In this document: positions 25,866 through 34,896 of the stretch, in pieces
Numbering within the stretch: the stretch's first letter is position 1
Layout: the number at the start of each line of letters is the position of its first letter
Assembly: GCA_051024685.1 (NCBI GenBank)
Contig: JAZHPA010000025.1
Span: 1-38,303 of the forward strand
Length of the DNA: 38,303 bases
Direction of reading: 5' to 3'
Source: UBA12545 sp051024685
GTDB taxonomy: Bacteria; Bacillota; DSM-521; Neomoorellales; Neomoorellaceae
Notes under the pieces: generated by a model
Databases searched by the model: none
Seen by the model: the letters and a program-made list of their open reading frames with translations, nothing else
What the model was told of the DNA's origin: nothing
Position numbers and translations under genes: made by a program

Positions 25866-28184
25866 ATGCCGCCGACCAAATTGGTTACCAACAGGTTGAA
25901 AAATGAAATAATGGGCGTCCTGCTGCTGGCTTTGGCCCTCCTCTTTGCAGCAGGCTTGTATACGACAGGCGTGGGGTGGGTAGCCCCTAGCGCCAGTATC
26001 GGAGCCTTGGGTCAGTTTATGGTCCGTGTTCTTCAAGGTTTAACCGGGCAGGGCAAGTTCCTGGTTCCTCTTTTCTTTGGGCTGTGGGGCCTAAGGTTGA
26101 TCATCGGCGGCCAGGCACGGGATTTGAACGCCCGCCTGTTGGGGGTGCTTATTTTTATATTGGCCTTACTAAGCGGGCTGCATCAACCTTACTTACCGGG
26201 GCGAGGGGTTAAGGAGGTTTTGGCCATAGGTCTGGCCGGCGGCGGCGGTGGGCTGATCGGCGCTTTGTTATCGGTTATTCTGGGGACTGTTTTCGGCCGC
26301 ATAGGCACCTGGATTATCCTGGGGGCCCTCGGCCTGATCGCGTTTCTTCTTTTTACAGGTGTTTCCCTTTCTAAGACGCTCTCCTCCATCTGCCGCTGGT
26401 TTAAGGACGCGGGCCACGGCTTGAAGGAGTGGTTAATCAATTTCCTTTATACCGAAATAACGGTAGACGACGCCGGAGGTAATGGCGCCGACGCTAAATC
26501 CACTAATAAATCTGCCGCCAAAGCCGAGCGGGAAGTTGTCCCGGTAATCGTGGACAACCGCCCTGTCGCGCCGGTCGTGACGGCCGAGGCTAAGGAGGAA
26601 CCGGCGCCGGCCCGGATTTATCCCGATACTCCTCCCCCGCCTGTAGTAGACGAGGAGGGGAAGCGGCGCCGGCGGCCGCGCAGCTCTCTGCCTTCTCTGG
26701 AAGAAGTGGGCGGGGAACCCCCTTTCCCGACCGAAGGTGGCCGTTGCGAGGATTACGTTCTCCCCCCCTTTAATTTATTGAGCAAACCTGTAAGGGTGAA
26801 AAACCCTCGTTTAGAGAAGGATATAGCCGAGCACATCAAGATTTTGGAAGACACGCTGGACAGTTTCGGGGTCAAAGTAAAGGTGACCCAGGTAAGCTGC
26901 GGCCCGGCGGTCACCCGTTATGAGGTGCAGCCGGCTCCGGGTATTAAAGTAAGCCGCATTGTAAGCCTGGCCGACGATATAGCCCTGAGCCTGGCAGCAC
27001 CCCACGTGAGGATTGAAGCGCCTATCCCGGGTAAAGCGGCCGTGGGTATCGAGGTTCCCAATAAAGAAGTGGCCCTGGTCCACCTGCGCGAAGTGCTGGA
27101 AACTCCAGCCTTTACCGAATCCCCCAGCAAACTGACCCTGGCCCTGGGCAAGGATATTGCGGGCAACCCGGTGATTGCAGACCTGGGCAAAATGCCGCAC
27201 CTTCTTATCGCCGGAGCCACCGGCTCGGGTAAGAGCGTCTGCCTTAACGCCCTTATCTGCAGCATGCTTTTTAAGGCCAAACCCCATGAGCTCAAGTTGT
27301 TGATGATTGACCCTAAAATGGTAGAACTTACCCAGTATAACGGGATCCCTCATCTCCTGGCCCCGGTAGTCAGCCACCCCAAGAAGGCGGCTGCCGCCCT
27401 GCACTGGGTGGTAAGTGAGATGGAAAAGCGCTACGAGCTTTTCGCGGCGGCAGGAGTAAAAGACATCACCCGCTATAATCGCCTACAGCAAAAGGAAAAC
27501 GACGGTCAAGGCGCTTTGCCCCTAGTAGTAGTCCTTATCGACGAACTGGCCGATCTTATGATGGTGGCACCGGCCGATGTGGAGGATGCCATCTGCCGCC
27601 TGGCGCAAATGGCCAGGGCGGCGGGCATACATCTGGTGGTGGCCACCCAGCGGCCGTCGGTGGACGTTATCACGGGTTTGATCAAAGCCAATATCTCGGC
27701 CCGTATTGCCTTCGCCGTCTCCTCCCAGATTGATTCCAGGACCATCTTGGATATGGCGGGAGCCGAGAAGCTCTTAGGCCGGGGCGACATGCTCTTTTTG
27801 CCCACGGGAGCCACCAAGCCCATTCGCGTACAGGGAGTCTATGTGTCCGACCGGGAAGTCGAGGACTTGGTCACTTACATAAAGCAGCAGGCCCGTCCCG
27901 ATTACGATCCTAATTTCCTCAAGGAAGAGGAGCAGCTCTCTTCCGAGGAAAATGGGGGTGACGATTTGCTGCCGGCCGCCGTGCGGGTAGTATTGGAAAC
28001 AGGCCAGGCGTCCATATCCATGCTCCAGAGGCGGCTGCGCGTAGGATATGCCCGGGCCGCCCGCTTGATGGATATGATGGAGGAGCGGGGCTTTGTAGGA
28101 GGCCATGAGGGTACAAAACCGCGCGCTATCCTGATCAATTGGGAAGAGTACCGGCGTATTTTCGGCGAAACAGCCGATATTTAA
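25866..28184 (+). CDS. ftsK: FtsK/SpoIIIE DNA translocase
   Basis: The product is 772 residues. Four hydrophobic segments in residues 15-165 anchor it in the membrane. A Pro/Glu-rich linker (about 200-295) leads to the alpha/beta motor with Walker A AGATGSGKSVCLN (near 449), LLMIDPKMVELTQY, Walker B VVVLIDELADLMM, and ATQRPSVDVITGLIKANI. The C-terminal gamma winged helix (DNA-sequence reader) covers about 705-765 (ISMLQRRLRVGYARAARLM). It pumps chromosomal DNA through the septum at division or into the forespore. ATG 25866 has GGGGGG upstream. Position behind tepA-ylzJ is that of Firmicute spoIIIE. Intact. Confidence 0.95.
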   Translation: MPPTKLVTNRLKNEIMGVLLLALALLFAAGLYTTGVGWVAPSASIGALGQFMVRVLQGLTGQGKFLVPLFFGLWGLRLIIGGQARDLNARLLGVLIFILALLSGLHQPYLPGRGVKEVLAIGLAGGGGGLIGALLSVILGTVFGRIGTWIILGALGLIAFLLFTGVSLSKTLSSICRWFKDAGHGLKEWLINFLYTEITVDDAGGNGADAKSTNKSAAKAEREVVPVIVDNRPVAPVVTAEAKEEPAPARIYPDTPPPPVVDEEGKRRRRPRSSLPSLEEVGGEPPFPTEGGRCEDYVLPPFNLLSKPVRVKNPRLEKDIAEHIKILEDTLDSFGVKVKVTQVSCGPAVTRYEVQPAPGIKVSRIVSLADDIALSLAAPHVRIEAPIPGKAAVGIEVPNKEVALVHLREVLETPAFTESPSKLTLALGKDIAGNPVIADLGKMPHLLIAGATGSGKSVCLNALICSMLFKAKPHELKLLMIDPKMVELTQYNGIPHLLAPVVSHPKKAAAALHWVVSEMEKRYELFAAAGVKDITRYNRLQQKENDGQGALPLVVVLIDELADLMMVAPADVEDAICRLAQMARAAGIHLVVATQRPSVDVITGLIKANISARIAFAVSSQIDSRTILDMAGAEKLLGRGDMLFLPTGATKPIRVQGVYVSDREVEDLVTYIKQQARPDYDPNFLKEEEQLSSEENGGDDLLPAAVRVVLETGQASISMLQRRLRVGYARAARLMDMMEERGFVGGHEGTKPRAILINWEEYRRIFGETADI

Positions 28185-28202
28185 TCTAAAGAAGGAATTT
28201 AT

Positions 28203-28280
28203 GTGTCCGTGTCGAAGAACCAAAAAGGGCGAACTGCCCGGAAAAAAGGGTTGGTAGGGGTAGGGCTATGGGGAGAATAG
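28203..28280 (+). CDS. Possible 25-residue basic peptide
   Basis: GTG 28203 with AAGAAGGA upstream opens a 25-codon frame (SKNQKGRTARKKGL then Gly-rich) whose end overlaps the rodZ-like start by 13 bases. It could be a translated leader or coincidence. No homology is claimed. Confidence 0.25.
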   Translation: MSVSKNQKGRTARKKGLVGVGLWGE

Positions 28281-29026
28281 GTGAGGAGCTGCGCAGGGCG
28301 CGGGAGGAAAAGGGGATCACCTTAAGGGAGGCCGAAGAAGCCACCAAAATACGCCTGAAGTACCTGGAAGCCCTGGAGAAGGAAGATTTCCGGCAATTCC
28401 CGGGTCGGGTGTACGCTGTTGGTTTCTTGCGCAGTTATGCCCGTTATCTGGGGTTAGACCCCCGGGAGTTAGTGGAAGAGCTAAAGGCGGAGCTTCCTTC
28501 GGAAGAAGAAGAGGAATACAAAGCTCCTTCCTCTCCGGAAGAGTACCAGCAAAAGGGAAAGAAGAAAGGTCTCCGCCGCTGGCTCACGGTGTTCCTTGTC
28601 TTATTCCTCCTCTGGGGTTTGAACTATCTTTATAACCGGTCCCGGCCGGTTTCTGACGGCGGCCTGCAGTCCCCTCCCCCGGCAGGGAACAATACGGTGA
28701 CTCCTCCTTCGGCCCAGCCTGCACCCTCTCCTTCTTCCGAACCGCCTCCGGCCCAGGCCCCCCAGGTCAGCGGGGTGGAAGTAAAGGTATATGTCAGGGA
28801 GCGGGAATGCTGGATTGGCGTTAGAATCGACGGCCAGGACAGTTTTTCCGGTACATTGAAGGCCGGGGAGACACGGTCATTTCGCGGAGAAGAGTCTATA
28901 ACCCTTACCCTGGGCAGCGCCGGTGTGGCCGAGGTAACCGTCAATGGCGAAGTACTGCCGCCTTTGGGAAGGGTGGGCGAAGTAGTTACCAGAACCTTCA
29001 GGGCCCCTGAAGCCGCCCAACAGTGA
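28268..29026 (+). CDS. rodZ: RodZ-like membrane protein with cytoplasmic helix-turn-helix
   Basis: The product is 252 residues. The N-terminal HTH_25 domain (1-75) includes GEELRRAREEKGITLREAEE and the family-typical VYAVGFLRSYARYLGLDP. An acidic linker, one transmembrane helix (about 103-122) and a Pro/Ser-rich extracellular segment follow, then a DUF4115 beta domain (about 170-245). RodZ links MreB filaments to the cell-wall elongation machinery. The start is ATG 28268. It lies between ftsK and rimO on the same strand, a conserved arrangement in Firmicutes. Confidence 0.88.
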   Translation: MGRIGEELRRAREEKGITLREAEEATKIRLKYLEALEKEDFRQFPGRVYAVGFLRSYARYLGLDPRELVEELKAELPSEEEEEYKAPSSPEEYQQKGKKKGLRRWLTVFLVLFLLWGLNYLYNRSRPVSDGGLQSPPPAGNNTVTPPSAQPAPSPSSEPPPAQAPQVSGVEVKVYVRERECWIGVRIDGQDSFSGTLKAGETRSFRGEESITLTLGSAGVAEVTVNGEVLPPLGRVGEVVTRTFRAPEAAQQ

Positions 29027-29085
29027 TGAACGGGAGGGGGCAAAGGTGGTAGAAGGAAAGGAGCCAAAAGGACAGTTGGGACGTA

Positions 29086-30414
29086 ATGGCCAAGGTAGCA
29101 TTAATCACCCTGGGTTGTGCTAAAAACGAAGTAGAAAGCGAGTACATGTTGGGGGTACTTGAGCAAAGGGGTTACGAGCTGGTAAACACCCCGGAAGAAG
29201 CAGAAGTGGTTATCATCAACACCTGCAGCTTTATAACCGCTGCTAAGGAAGAAGCCCTTACTACCATCTTGAGTCTGGCTGGAAAGCCGGGGGAGCAGTA
29301 TCCCTACCTTATTGTGGCAGGATGCATGGCCCAGCAGCACGGGCCGGAACTTTTTCAGGAATTACCGGAGGTAGCGGCCTTCATAGGGCCGGGCGCTATT
29401 CCGCGGCTTCCCCAGATTATAGATCGCGTGCTCCGGGGCGAGCGTTTCCTGGACGTACCCGGTCCCTGGGAAGAGGATTTAAGGGGACTACCTCGTTCGA
29501 GGCGCGAAGGAGGCCCTACAGCTTACCTGAAGATAGCCGAAGGCTGCGACAATGCTTGCGCCTATTGTACCATACCCCGGATTAAAGGACCCTACCGCAG
29601 CCGGCCTAAAGAAGACTTGTTAACGGAGGCAGAATTTTTGGTCTCCCGGGGCGCCAGGGAGCTGGTACTGGTGGCCCAGGATACCACGGCCTACGGTATA
29701 GATTTGTACCGGCGGTACGCCTTGCCGGAGTTGCTGAAGGCCCTGGCCCGCCTTCCCCGGGTCAGGTGGCTGCGCCTGTTATACACTTACCCTACCAGGA
29801 TAACCCCTCAACTCATCGAAGTTATGGCCACCGAAGACAAGGTATGTGCTTACCTGGACCTGCCCTTGCAGCATGCCCATCCGGACATTTTGCGGGCCAT
29901 GGGGAGAGCCGGCACTTCAGTCCTCGGCCGCAAGGCCATCGCCAGGTTAAGGGCCTCTTTACCCCACATAGCCTTGCGTTCGACCTTCATTGTGGGCTTC
30001 CCCGGGGAAAGGGAACGGCACTTTCGTGAGCTACTGCGGTTCCTGGAAGAAATCCGCTTCGACTGGGTTGGCGCTTTTACGTATTCGCCGGAAGAGGGTA
30101 CGCCGGCAGCTTCAATGCCGGGTCAGGTACCGGAAAGAACGAAGCAGAGGAGGTACAGGCGCCTCCTTAAGCATCAGCAGCCTATTACCCAGGAAAACAA
30201 TTCGGCCTGGGTGGGGAGAGAATTGGAAGTCCTGGTGGAAAGGAAGGCAGATGACGGACAGGGAGAGGTCTATGTGGGCCGCAGCTTCCGCCAGGCCCCG
30301 GAGGTAGACGGGGTGATATACGTCCGCGGACCCTGCCGTTCGGGAGATATGGTAAAGGTCAGGGTGACCGGTGTGCTGGATGTCTATGACCTTATGGGAG
30401 AGGTTGTATCTTGA
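29086..30414 (+). CDS. rimO: Ribosomal protein uS12 methylthiotransferase RimO
   Basis: The product is 442 residues. The N-terminal UPF0004 domain has the three cluster cysteines in LGCAKNEVESE, NTCSF and AGCMAQ. The radical-SAM motif CDNACAYC lies near residue 152-160, followed by the RimO-typical TIPRIKGPYRSR. DLPLQHAHPDILRAMGR and FIVGFPGE belong to the radical-SAM barrel. A TRAM domain ends the protein (about 375-440). It adds a methylthio group to the beta carbon of an aspartate of S12. RimO is preferred over MiaB because of the PRIKG motif and length. It lies 59 bases after rodZ. Confidence 0.93.
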   Translation: MAKVALITLGCAKNEVESEYMLGVLEQRGYELVNTPEEAEVVIINTCSFITAAKEEALTTILSLAGKPGEQYPYLIVAGCMAQQHGPELFQELPEVAAFIGPGAIPRLPQIIDRVLRGERFLDVPGPWEEDLRGLPRSRREGGPTAYLKIAEGCDNACAYCTIPRIKGPYRSRPKEDLLTEAEFLVSRGARELVLVAQDTTAYGIDLYRRYALPELLKALARLPRVRWLRLLYTYPTRITPQLIEVMATEDKVCAYLDLPLQHAHPDILRAMGRAGTSVLGRKAIARLRASLPHIALRSTFIVGFPGERERHFRELLRFLEEIRFDWVGAFTYSPEEGTPAASMPGQVPERTKQRRYRRLLKHQQPITQENNSAWVGRELEVLVERKADDGQGEVYVGRSFRQAPEVDGVIYVRGPCRSGDMVKVRVTGVLDVYDLMGEVVS

Positions 30415-30489
30415 TCCAGCAGTACCAAGGAATTACTAAGGTTTCAGACAAGCAGTTTTGTTATAATGGAAGGTGCTAATCGGAGGGGA

Positions 30490-31050
30490 GTGTTGCCTTT
30501 GTTTGGGCAAGGTTGGCGCCTTCCGCACGTTATGGTAGCCTGCATCCTTAGCGCGGCCTTTTTTTTCGGCGGACAATTTGTATACCAAAGGTTTTTTCTG
30601 GAAAGGCCGGTTCAAGAAAAATTGCAGGCAGAACCGGGGGTAGAAAGGGTGAAGGTTCAAAAGGCCGACGGCGGGGAGCAGGTGGTCGTGGAGTTGGGTC
30701 GGGTAGAAAACCTGGAAGAGACATACCTGAGCTTGGAAAGAACTTTGCAGCAGTATTACCGTCCGGGTACCTTCCGGCTGGTCATTACGGACCGCCGTTC
30801 CCCGGCTCTGAAAGAACTGTGGGATAAAGGCCAGTTTGTGGTTTATGAAGCCGCAGTTCGCGGTACTTTTACCGCCATGGCTAATGAATTAGAAAGCCAA
30901 GCCCGCGCCGCAGGCATCAATTTAAGACTGGATATGGACGGCAGGCGTATTTACGTAGCCCTTTACCAGGGGTCCTATTACCTGTACGAAATTGTTCCTT
31001 GGCAGTTGCAGGGGGATAGGGCCGCTGGAGGTGAGCCTGCCGGTGCTTAA
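30490..31050 (+). CDS. Conserved membrane-anchored protein of unknown function
   Basis: The product is about 186 residues from GTG 30490; TTG 30493 or 30499 would fit the GGAGGGG site better, and ATG 30466 lies inside a TATAAT-like box and is less likely. One transmembrane helix near residues 15-35 (VACILSAAFFFGGQFVY) is followed by an extracytoplasmic or cytoplasmic alpha/beta domain with EKLQAEPGVERVKVQ and INLRLDMDGRRIYVALY. Its end overlaps the start of the FtsH-like gene by eight bases. It may assist that protease; this is inferred from coupling only. Confidence 0.75.
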   Translation: MLPLFGQGWRLPHVMVACILSAAFFFGGQFVYQRFFLERPVQEKLQAEPGVERVKVQKADGGEQVVVELGRVENLEETYLSLERTLQQYYRPGTFRLVITDRRSPALKELWDKGQFVVYEAAVRGTFTAMANELESQARAAGINLRLDMDGRRIYVALYQGSYYLYEIVPWQLQGDRAAGGEPAGA

Positions 31051-32521
31051 AGAATATGCGGCTGGCGGGGCCATGGGGCTATTAATCTTTCTGCTTTTTA
31101 GAGGTTATGATGTGGCTCCCCTGCTCTTGGTGGGCGGCATGGGCTTGGCCCTTTACTGGCTCTTAGACAAAAAAGGCTTACTGCCCTCGCGGCCTTATGA
31201 GCCTTATTCTCCCCGGAAAAGCATTGCCTTCGAGGATATAGGAGGCCAGGCTGCGGCCGTCCAGGAACTGAAGGAAGCCTTGGAATTCTTGCGGCGCAGC
31301 GACCAGTTGCAGAACATGGGGATCAGGCCTCTGAAGGGCATTCTCTTGAGCGGGCCACCGGGCACGGGAAAGACCCTGATGGCCAGGGCAGCGGCTACCT
31401 ATACTGATGCGGTGTTTCTGGCTGCCAGCGGGAGCGAATTCATCGAGGTCTATGCTGGGGTCGGTGCCCAGAGAATAAGGTCTCTTTTTCGCCAGGCGAG
31501 GACTCTGGCCCGCAGGGCGGGCAAAAACCGGGCCATCATTTTCATCGACGAGCTGGAGGTTCTAGGCGGCAAGCGGGGAAGTCATTCCTCCCACCTGGAA
31601 TATGATCAAACGTTGAACCAGCTCCTGGTGGAAATGGACGGTTTGGAAAGCGGCGAAGACCCTAAAATCCTGGTTATCGGCGCTACCAACAGGCCCGACT
31701 TGCTGGACCCCGCCCTTTTAAGGCCCGGCCGCTTTGACCGGCACGTCAAGGTGGAGTTGCCGGACCGGGAGGGCCGGCTGGAGATCCTCAAACTGCATAC
31801 GGCCAACAAACCCTTGGGCCCTGATGTTAATCTGGAAAGCATAGCGCGGGAGACCTTCGGGTTTTCCGGGGCGCACCTGGAAAGTGTGGCCAACGAAGCA
31901 GCTATCCTGGCCTTAAGATCCAATTCTCCGGTTATTCAGCAAAAACATTTGCACGAAGCAGTGGATAAGGTCATGCTGGGTGAGAAGATAGGGCGCAAGC
32001 CCAGCAGGGATGAGCTCTATCGCCTGGCGGTGCATGAGGCCGGGCACGCCCTGGTGGGGGAATTGGTCCAGCCGGGCTCGGTAACCCGCGTTACCATTGC
32101 TTCCCGCGGCCAGGCCCTGGGCTACACCCGGCAGAGGTTCGATGATGCGTACCTCTACACCAGGGAGCACCTGGAGGGGCAGCTCCGTATTTGCCTGGCC
32201 GGTGCGGCTGCCGAGGACCTGCTTTTGGGTAGCCGTAGTACCGGCTCGCTGAACGACTTTAAGGAGGCAGTACGGCTGGCCAAGGTTATCATTGTTTCCG
32301 GGCTTTCGGACCTGGGAGTGGTGGATGAGGAGAACCTGAGCAAGGAGCAGATGCACCGCGCTGCCGCTGAAATCATTAAGTGCCAGGAGAAAAAAGTAGG
32401 GGAGTTGTTGCTCCAGCATAGGGATTTGCTGGACAGGATCGCCGGTCAGCTGTTGAGGGAGGAAACCCTGAAAGGGGAGACTCTACGCTCCCTTCTTCCG
32501 GCAGGAGCCAGGGCCTCTTAA
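31043..32521 (+). CDS. Short FtsH-like membrane AAA+ zinc protease
   Basis: The product is 492 residues from GTG 31043, with GGAGGTGA eight bases upstream. Two close hydrophobic segments (about 8-45) form a hairpin membrane anchor, without the 70-residue external domain of FtsH. The AAA+ domain has Walker A SGPPGTGKT (near 103), Walker B IIFIDELE, and GATNRPDLLDPALLRPGRFD. The M41 protease has HEAGH (near 331) and a distal Asp in TGSLNDFKEA. The protein is about 120-150 residues shorter than classical FtsH, so it is a paralogue and not the housekeeping copy. All catalytic residues remain. Confidence 0.88.
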   Translation: MLKEYAAGGAMGLLIFLLFRGYDVAPLLLVGGMGLALYWLLDKKGLLPSRPYEPYSPRKSIAFEDIGGQAAAVQELKEALEFLRRSDQLQNMGIRPLKGILLSGPPGTGKTLMARAAATYTDAVFLAASGSEFIEVYAGVGAQRIRSLFRQARTLARRAGKNRAIIFIDELEVLGGKRGSHSSHLEYDQTLNQLLVEMDGLESGEDPKILVIGATNRPDLLDPALLRPGRFDRHVKVELPDREGRLEILKLHTANKPLGPDVNLESIARETFGFSGAHLESVANEAAILALRSNSPVIQQKHLHEAVDKVMLGEKIGRKPSRDELYRLAVHEAGHALVGELVQPGSVTRVTIASRGQALGYTRQRFDDAYLYTREHLEGQLRICLAGAAAEDLLLGSRSTGSLNDFKEAVRLAKVIIVSGLSDLGVVDEENLSKEQMHRAAAEIIKCQEKKVGELLLQHRDLLDRIAGQLLREETLKGETLRSLLPAGARAS

Positions 32522-32545
32522 GGCCTCCTGGCTCCTTCTCCTTTT
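32504..32545 (+). terminator. Terminator at the end of the FtsH-like gene
   Basis: GGAGCCAGG (32504-32512) pairs with CCTGGCTCC (32527-32535), extended inside by GCCT/AGGC with a two-base bulge, and is followed by TTCTCCTTTT. The stem contains the stop codon. The T-run is interrupted, so efficiency is uncertain. Confidence 0.55.
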
Positions 32546-32603
32546 ATCTATTGCCAAAAAAGTGGAGCTGGGTTATCCTTAAGACAGGTCGGAGGAGAGG
32601 AAC

Positions 32604-33158
32604 GTGCGCCTGTTCTTGGCCATAACCCTGTCTAAAGAATTGAATGACCGCCTTGCATCCCTTCAAGATGAACTCCGCGCCTGCCGGGCCGACGTTAAAT
32701 GGGTGGAAAGGGAGAACCTTCACCTAACCTTGAAGTTCCTAAGCGAAGTAGAACCGGCGAAGGCCCTGCAAATGGTTCCCCTTATACGGCGGGAGACGGA
32801 GGGATATGGGGAGCTACTGCTGCATTTCAAGGGAATGGGCGTCTTCCCTACCTGGTCCAGGCCCCGGGTGATTTGGGTAGGCCTCGACCCCAATCCTTCG
32901 TTGGTGGGTCTGCACCGGCGCGTGGAGGGGGCGTTGCTTTCCCTGGGCTTTGCCCCAGAGCCCTTCACCCCCCATTTAACCCTAGGGCGCTTGCGGTCCA
33001 GGGCCAACTGGACCCAGCTCCAGCAGCAGCTACGGCTTCGACAGGAAGAACCCTGGGGGATAGAGAAGGTAAAAGAAATAGTGCTTATGCAAAGTCACTT
33101 AACCCCTCAGGGGCCTCGCTACAATGTATTAGAAACTTTTTCCTTGACTTTAAGCTAA
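32604..33158 (+). CDS. thpR: RNA 2',3'-cyclic phosphodiesterase ThpR (2H family)
   Basis: The product is 184 residues from GTG 32604 with GGAGGAGAGG upstream. The two HxTx motifs of the 2H phosphoesterase fold are HLTLKF (near 39) and HLTLGR (near 124). The N-terminus RLFLAITLSKELNDRL and the segment VFPTWSRPRVIWVGLDP are typical of ThpR/LigT. It hydrolyses 2',3'-cyclic phosphates and can join tRNA halves with 2'-5' links in vitro. It lies directly before recA, as in other Clostridia. Confidence 0.92.
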   Translation: MRLFLAITLSKELNDRLASLQDELRACRADVKWVERENLHLTLKFLSEVEPAKALQMVPLIRRETEGYGELLLHFKGMGVFPTWSRPRVIWVGLDPNPSLVGLHRRVEGALLSLGFAPEPFTPHLTLGRLRSRANWTQLQQQLRLRQEEPWGIEKVKEIVLMQSHLTPQGPRYNVLETFSLTLS

Positions 33159-33204
33159 AATTTTTTCTAGAATGGAAATAGTAACCTGGAGGAGGAACCC
33201 AAGA

Positions 33205-34245
33205 GTGGAAGTATCAGAAAAACAGAAGATGTTGGAACACACTCTTAATCTAATCGAACGCCACTTCGGCAAAGGCTCCATAATGAAGTTGGGGGAAGCC
33301 AGCGCCCGCCTCAATGTGGAAGTGATACCTACCGGTGCCCTGCCCCTGGACCTGGCTCTGGGGGTGGGGGGGGTGCCGCGGGGCCGCATAGTGGAGATAT
33401 TTGGGCCGGAGTCTTCAGGCAAAACCACCGTGGCTCTCCATATTATAGCCGAGGCGCAGAGACAAGGGGGTACCGCTGCTTTTATCGATGCGGAACATGC
33501 GCTGGATCCCCTTTATGCCCGCAATTTGGGAGTGGATATTGACAACCTCTTGGTTTCCCAGCCGGATACTGGTGAACAAGCTTTAGAAATCGCTGAAGTT
33601 TTAGTAAAGAGCGGGGCCGTCGATGTGGTGGTGATCGATTCGGTGGCCGCCCTGGTGCCCCGGGCCGAACTTGAAGGACAAATGGGCGATGCCTACGTGG
33701 GGCTCCAAGCCCGGCTTATGTCCCAGGCCTTGAGGAAGCTGGCAGGAGTGGTGTCTAAGTCCCGCACCGTGGCTATTTTTATTAACCAGCTGCGGGAAAA
33801 GGTAGGAGTATTGTTCGGCAATCCGGAGACCACGCCGGGAGGCCGAGCCCTTAAGTTCTATGCCTCTGTTCGGCTTGATGTACGTAAGGTGGATAATATT
33901 AAGCAGGGAGCCGACATTATAGGCAGTCGCACCCGGGTTAAGGTGGTCAAGAACAAAGTCGCTCCTCCCTTCCGGCAGGCGGAATTCGACATTATTTACG
34001 GCCGGGGCATTGACAAAGAAGGGTGCCTTATTGACCTAGGAGTGGACCTGGGGGTCATCAAGAAAAGCGGTACCTGGTATTCCCTGGGCGAAGAGCGCCT
34101 GGGGCAGGGGCGCGAGGCGGCGAAGGAGTACCTGCGCCAACACAGCGAATTGGCCGCCGCTCTGGCCAGCCAGTTGGCCCAGAAAGCTACCGGCAACATG
34201 GCTGCCTTCCTGACCAAGGCCGGGGAAAGCGATGGCGAGGATTAA
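33205..34245 (+). CDS. recA: Recombinase RecA
   Basis: The product is 346 residues from GTG 33205, with a near-perfect GGAGGAGG nine bases upstream. The longer reading from ATG 33172 is rejected because it would put that site inside the gene. Walker A GPESSGKTT lies near residue 66, then FIDAEHALDP, VVVIDSVAALVPRAELEG, the L1/L2 loop regions around GDAYVGLQARLMSQALRK and FINQLREKVGVLFGNPETTPGG, and a C-terminal domain. It forms filaments on single-stranded DNA, performs strand exchange and should trigger self-cleavage of the LexA-like repressor at 4608-5399. recX does not follow; a structured RNA does. Confidence 0.97.
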   Translation: MEVSEKQKMLEHTLNLIERHFGKGSIMKLGEASARLNVEVIPTGALPLDLALGVGGVPRGRIVEIFGPESSGKTTVALHIIAEAQRQGGTAAFIDAEHALDPLYARNLGVDIDNLLVSQPDTGEQALEIAEVLVKSGAVDVVVIDSVAALVPRAELEGQMGDAYVGLQARLMSQALRKLAGVVSKSRTVAIFINQLREKVGVLFGNPETTPGGRALKFYASVRLDVRKVDNIKQGADIIGSRTRVKVVKNKVAPPFRQAEFDIIYGRGIDKEGCLIDLGVDLGVIKKSGTWYSLGEERLGQGREAAKEYLRQHSELAAALASQLAQKATGNMAAFLTKAGESDGED

Positions 34246-34313
34246 GGTGGGGTCCGGGCCGGCCGCCGGGGGGGACACCGGAAGCGGGGACACACCGGGC
34301 TTAAACTCTGAGT

Positions 34314-34564
34314 TATCCCCAGTTTTCGCCAGGGAGGCCTGCTTGGACTTGAAAGCGAGCGACTAAACCTGAGCGGTAGCCAAACTTAGCGAGGCGAAAG
34401 GCGGAGGCAGGCCCGAGGCCACGGATGGCCGAGGCCGGCAATTGAGACAGGAGGTCGAATTTGCCGGGAAGTCCGCCGGAGCTTGAGGCCGAGCACTAGT
34501 TTGGCCCGCGAGGGAGGCCTTTGCGAGCGAAAGTCAAGCAGGCCTAGAAGCAAAACTGGGGATA
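34314..34564 (+). ncRNA. Structured repeat RNA, copy 1 (HEARO/omegaRNA-like candidate)
   Basis: About 251 bases are closed by a perfect 13-base terminal stem: TATCCCCAGTTTT (34314-34326) pairs with AAAACTGGGGATA (34552-34564). A second long stem nests inside it: 34335-34350 with 34531-34545, 15 pairs and one bulge. Internal hairpins include GGCC-acggat-GGCC and CCGGCAA/TTGCCGG. The first 130 bases recur with few changes at 38175-38303, so this is a dispersed element. No long open frame lies inside. The GCGAGGCGAAAGGCG-type conserved core and the dispersal without a protein recall HEARO RNAs (IscB/IsrB guide RNAs), but that identity is a hypothesis. Strand is chosen by the GA-rich unpaired segments and is uncertain. 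Confidence 0.5.
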
Positions 34565-34581
34565 CGCCAAGCTTAACTTGC

Positions 34582-34610
34582 TTGACAGCAAATTGCCGAA
34601 GTAATACAAT
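34582..34610 (+). promoter_or_regulatory. Strong sigma-A-type promoter upstream of rny
   Basis: A consensus TTGACA (34582-34587), a 17-base spacer and TACAAT (34605-34610). Transcription would begin near 34617 and give a leader of about 290 bases before rny. Confidence 0.6.
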
Positions 34611-34868
34611 ACCATCGAGGGAAACTGGGTGTAGAGGCGTACTACCAAGTCCTTGAAATAGATGCACCTTGGTAGGATTTTACCAGGGAGATTAACGGGT
34701 CAGTTTTAGGCCTTTGAGCATAATTTAGGCTAAAATAGGGACCGAGAACAGGCAAGGGCATCTTTTACCGGTACGTTGGACTATGAAAAAGGTGCCGTGA
34801 GGAAATTCTTAGTCAACAGGTGCATAGCTGTGTCTTTTCAAGGAAAAAATTGGTAGGATGCCTTTTTT
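34611..34868 (+). other. Long rny leader without an open frame
   Basis: No gene is seen. The leader contains an 8-base perfect stem CTACCAAG/CTTGGTAG (34642-34675) with an 18-base loop, and ends in the terminator-like hairpin at 34869. It could be an attenuator; no known riboswitch consensus is recognised. Confidence 0.35.
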
Positions 34869-34896
34869 AAGCCGGGTTTCTGCTCGGCTTTATTTT
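34869..34896 (+). terminator. Terminator-like hairpin directly upstream of rny
   Basis: AAGCCG (34869-34874) pairs with CGGCTT (34885-34890), followed by TATTTTAT. It ends 12 bases before the rny start codon, so read-through would be needed for expression from the upstream promoter. Confidence 0.5.

Noticed and set aside
33172..33204. Upstream ATG start for recA
   Set aside because: The strong GGAGGAGG site lies inside this stretch and points to GTG 33205, which also gives the usual RecA length.
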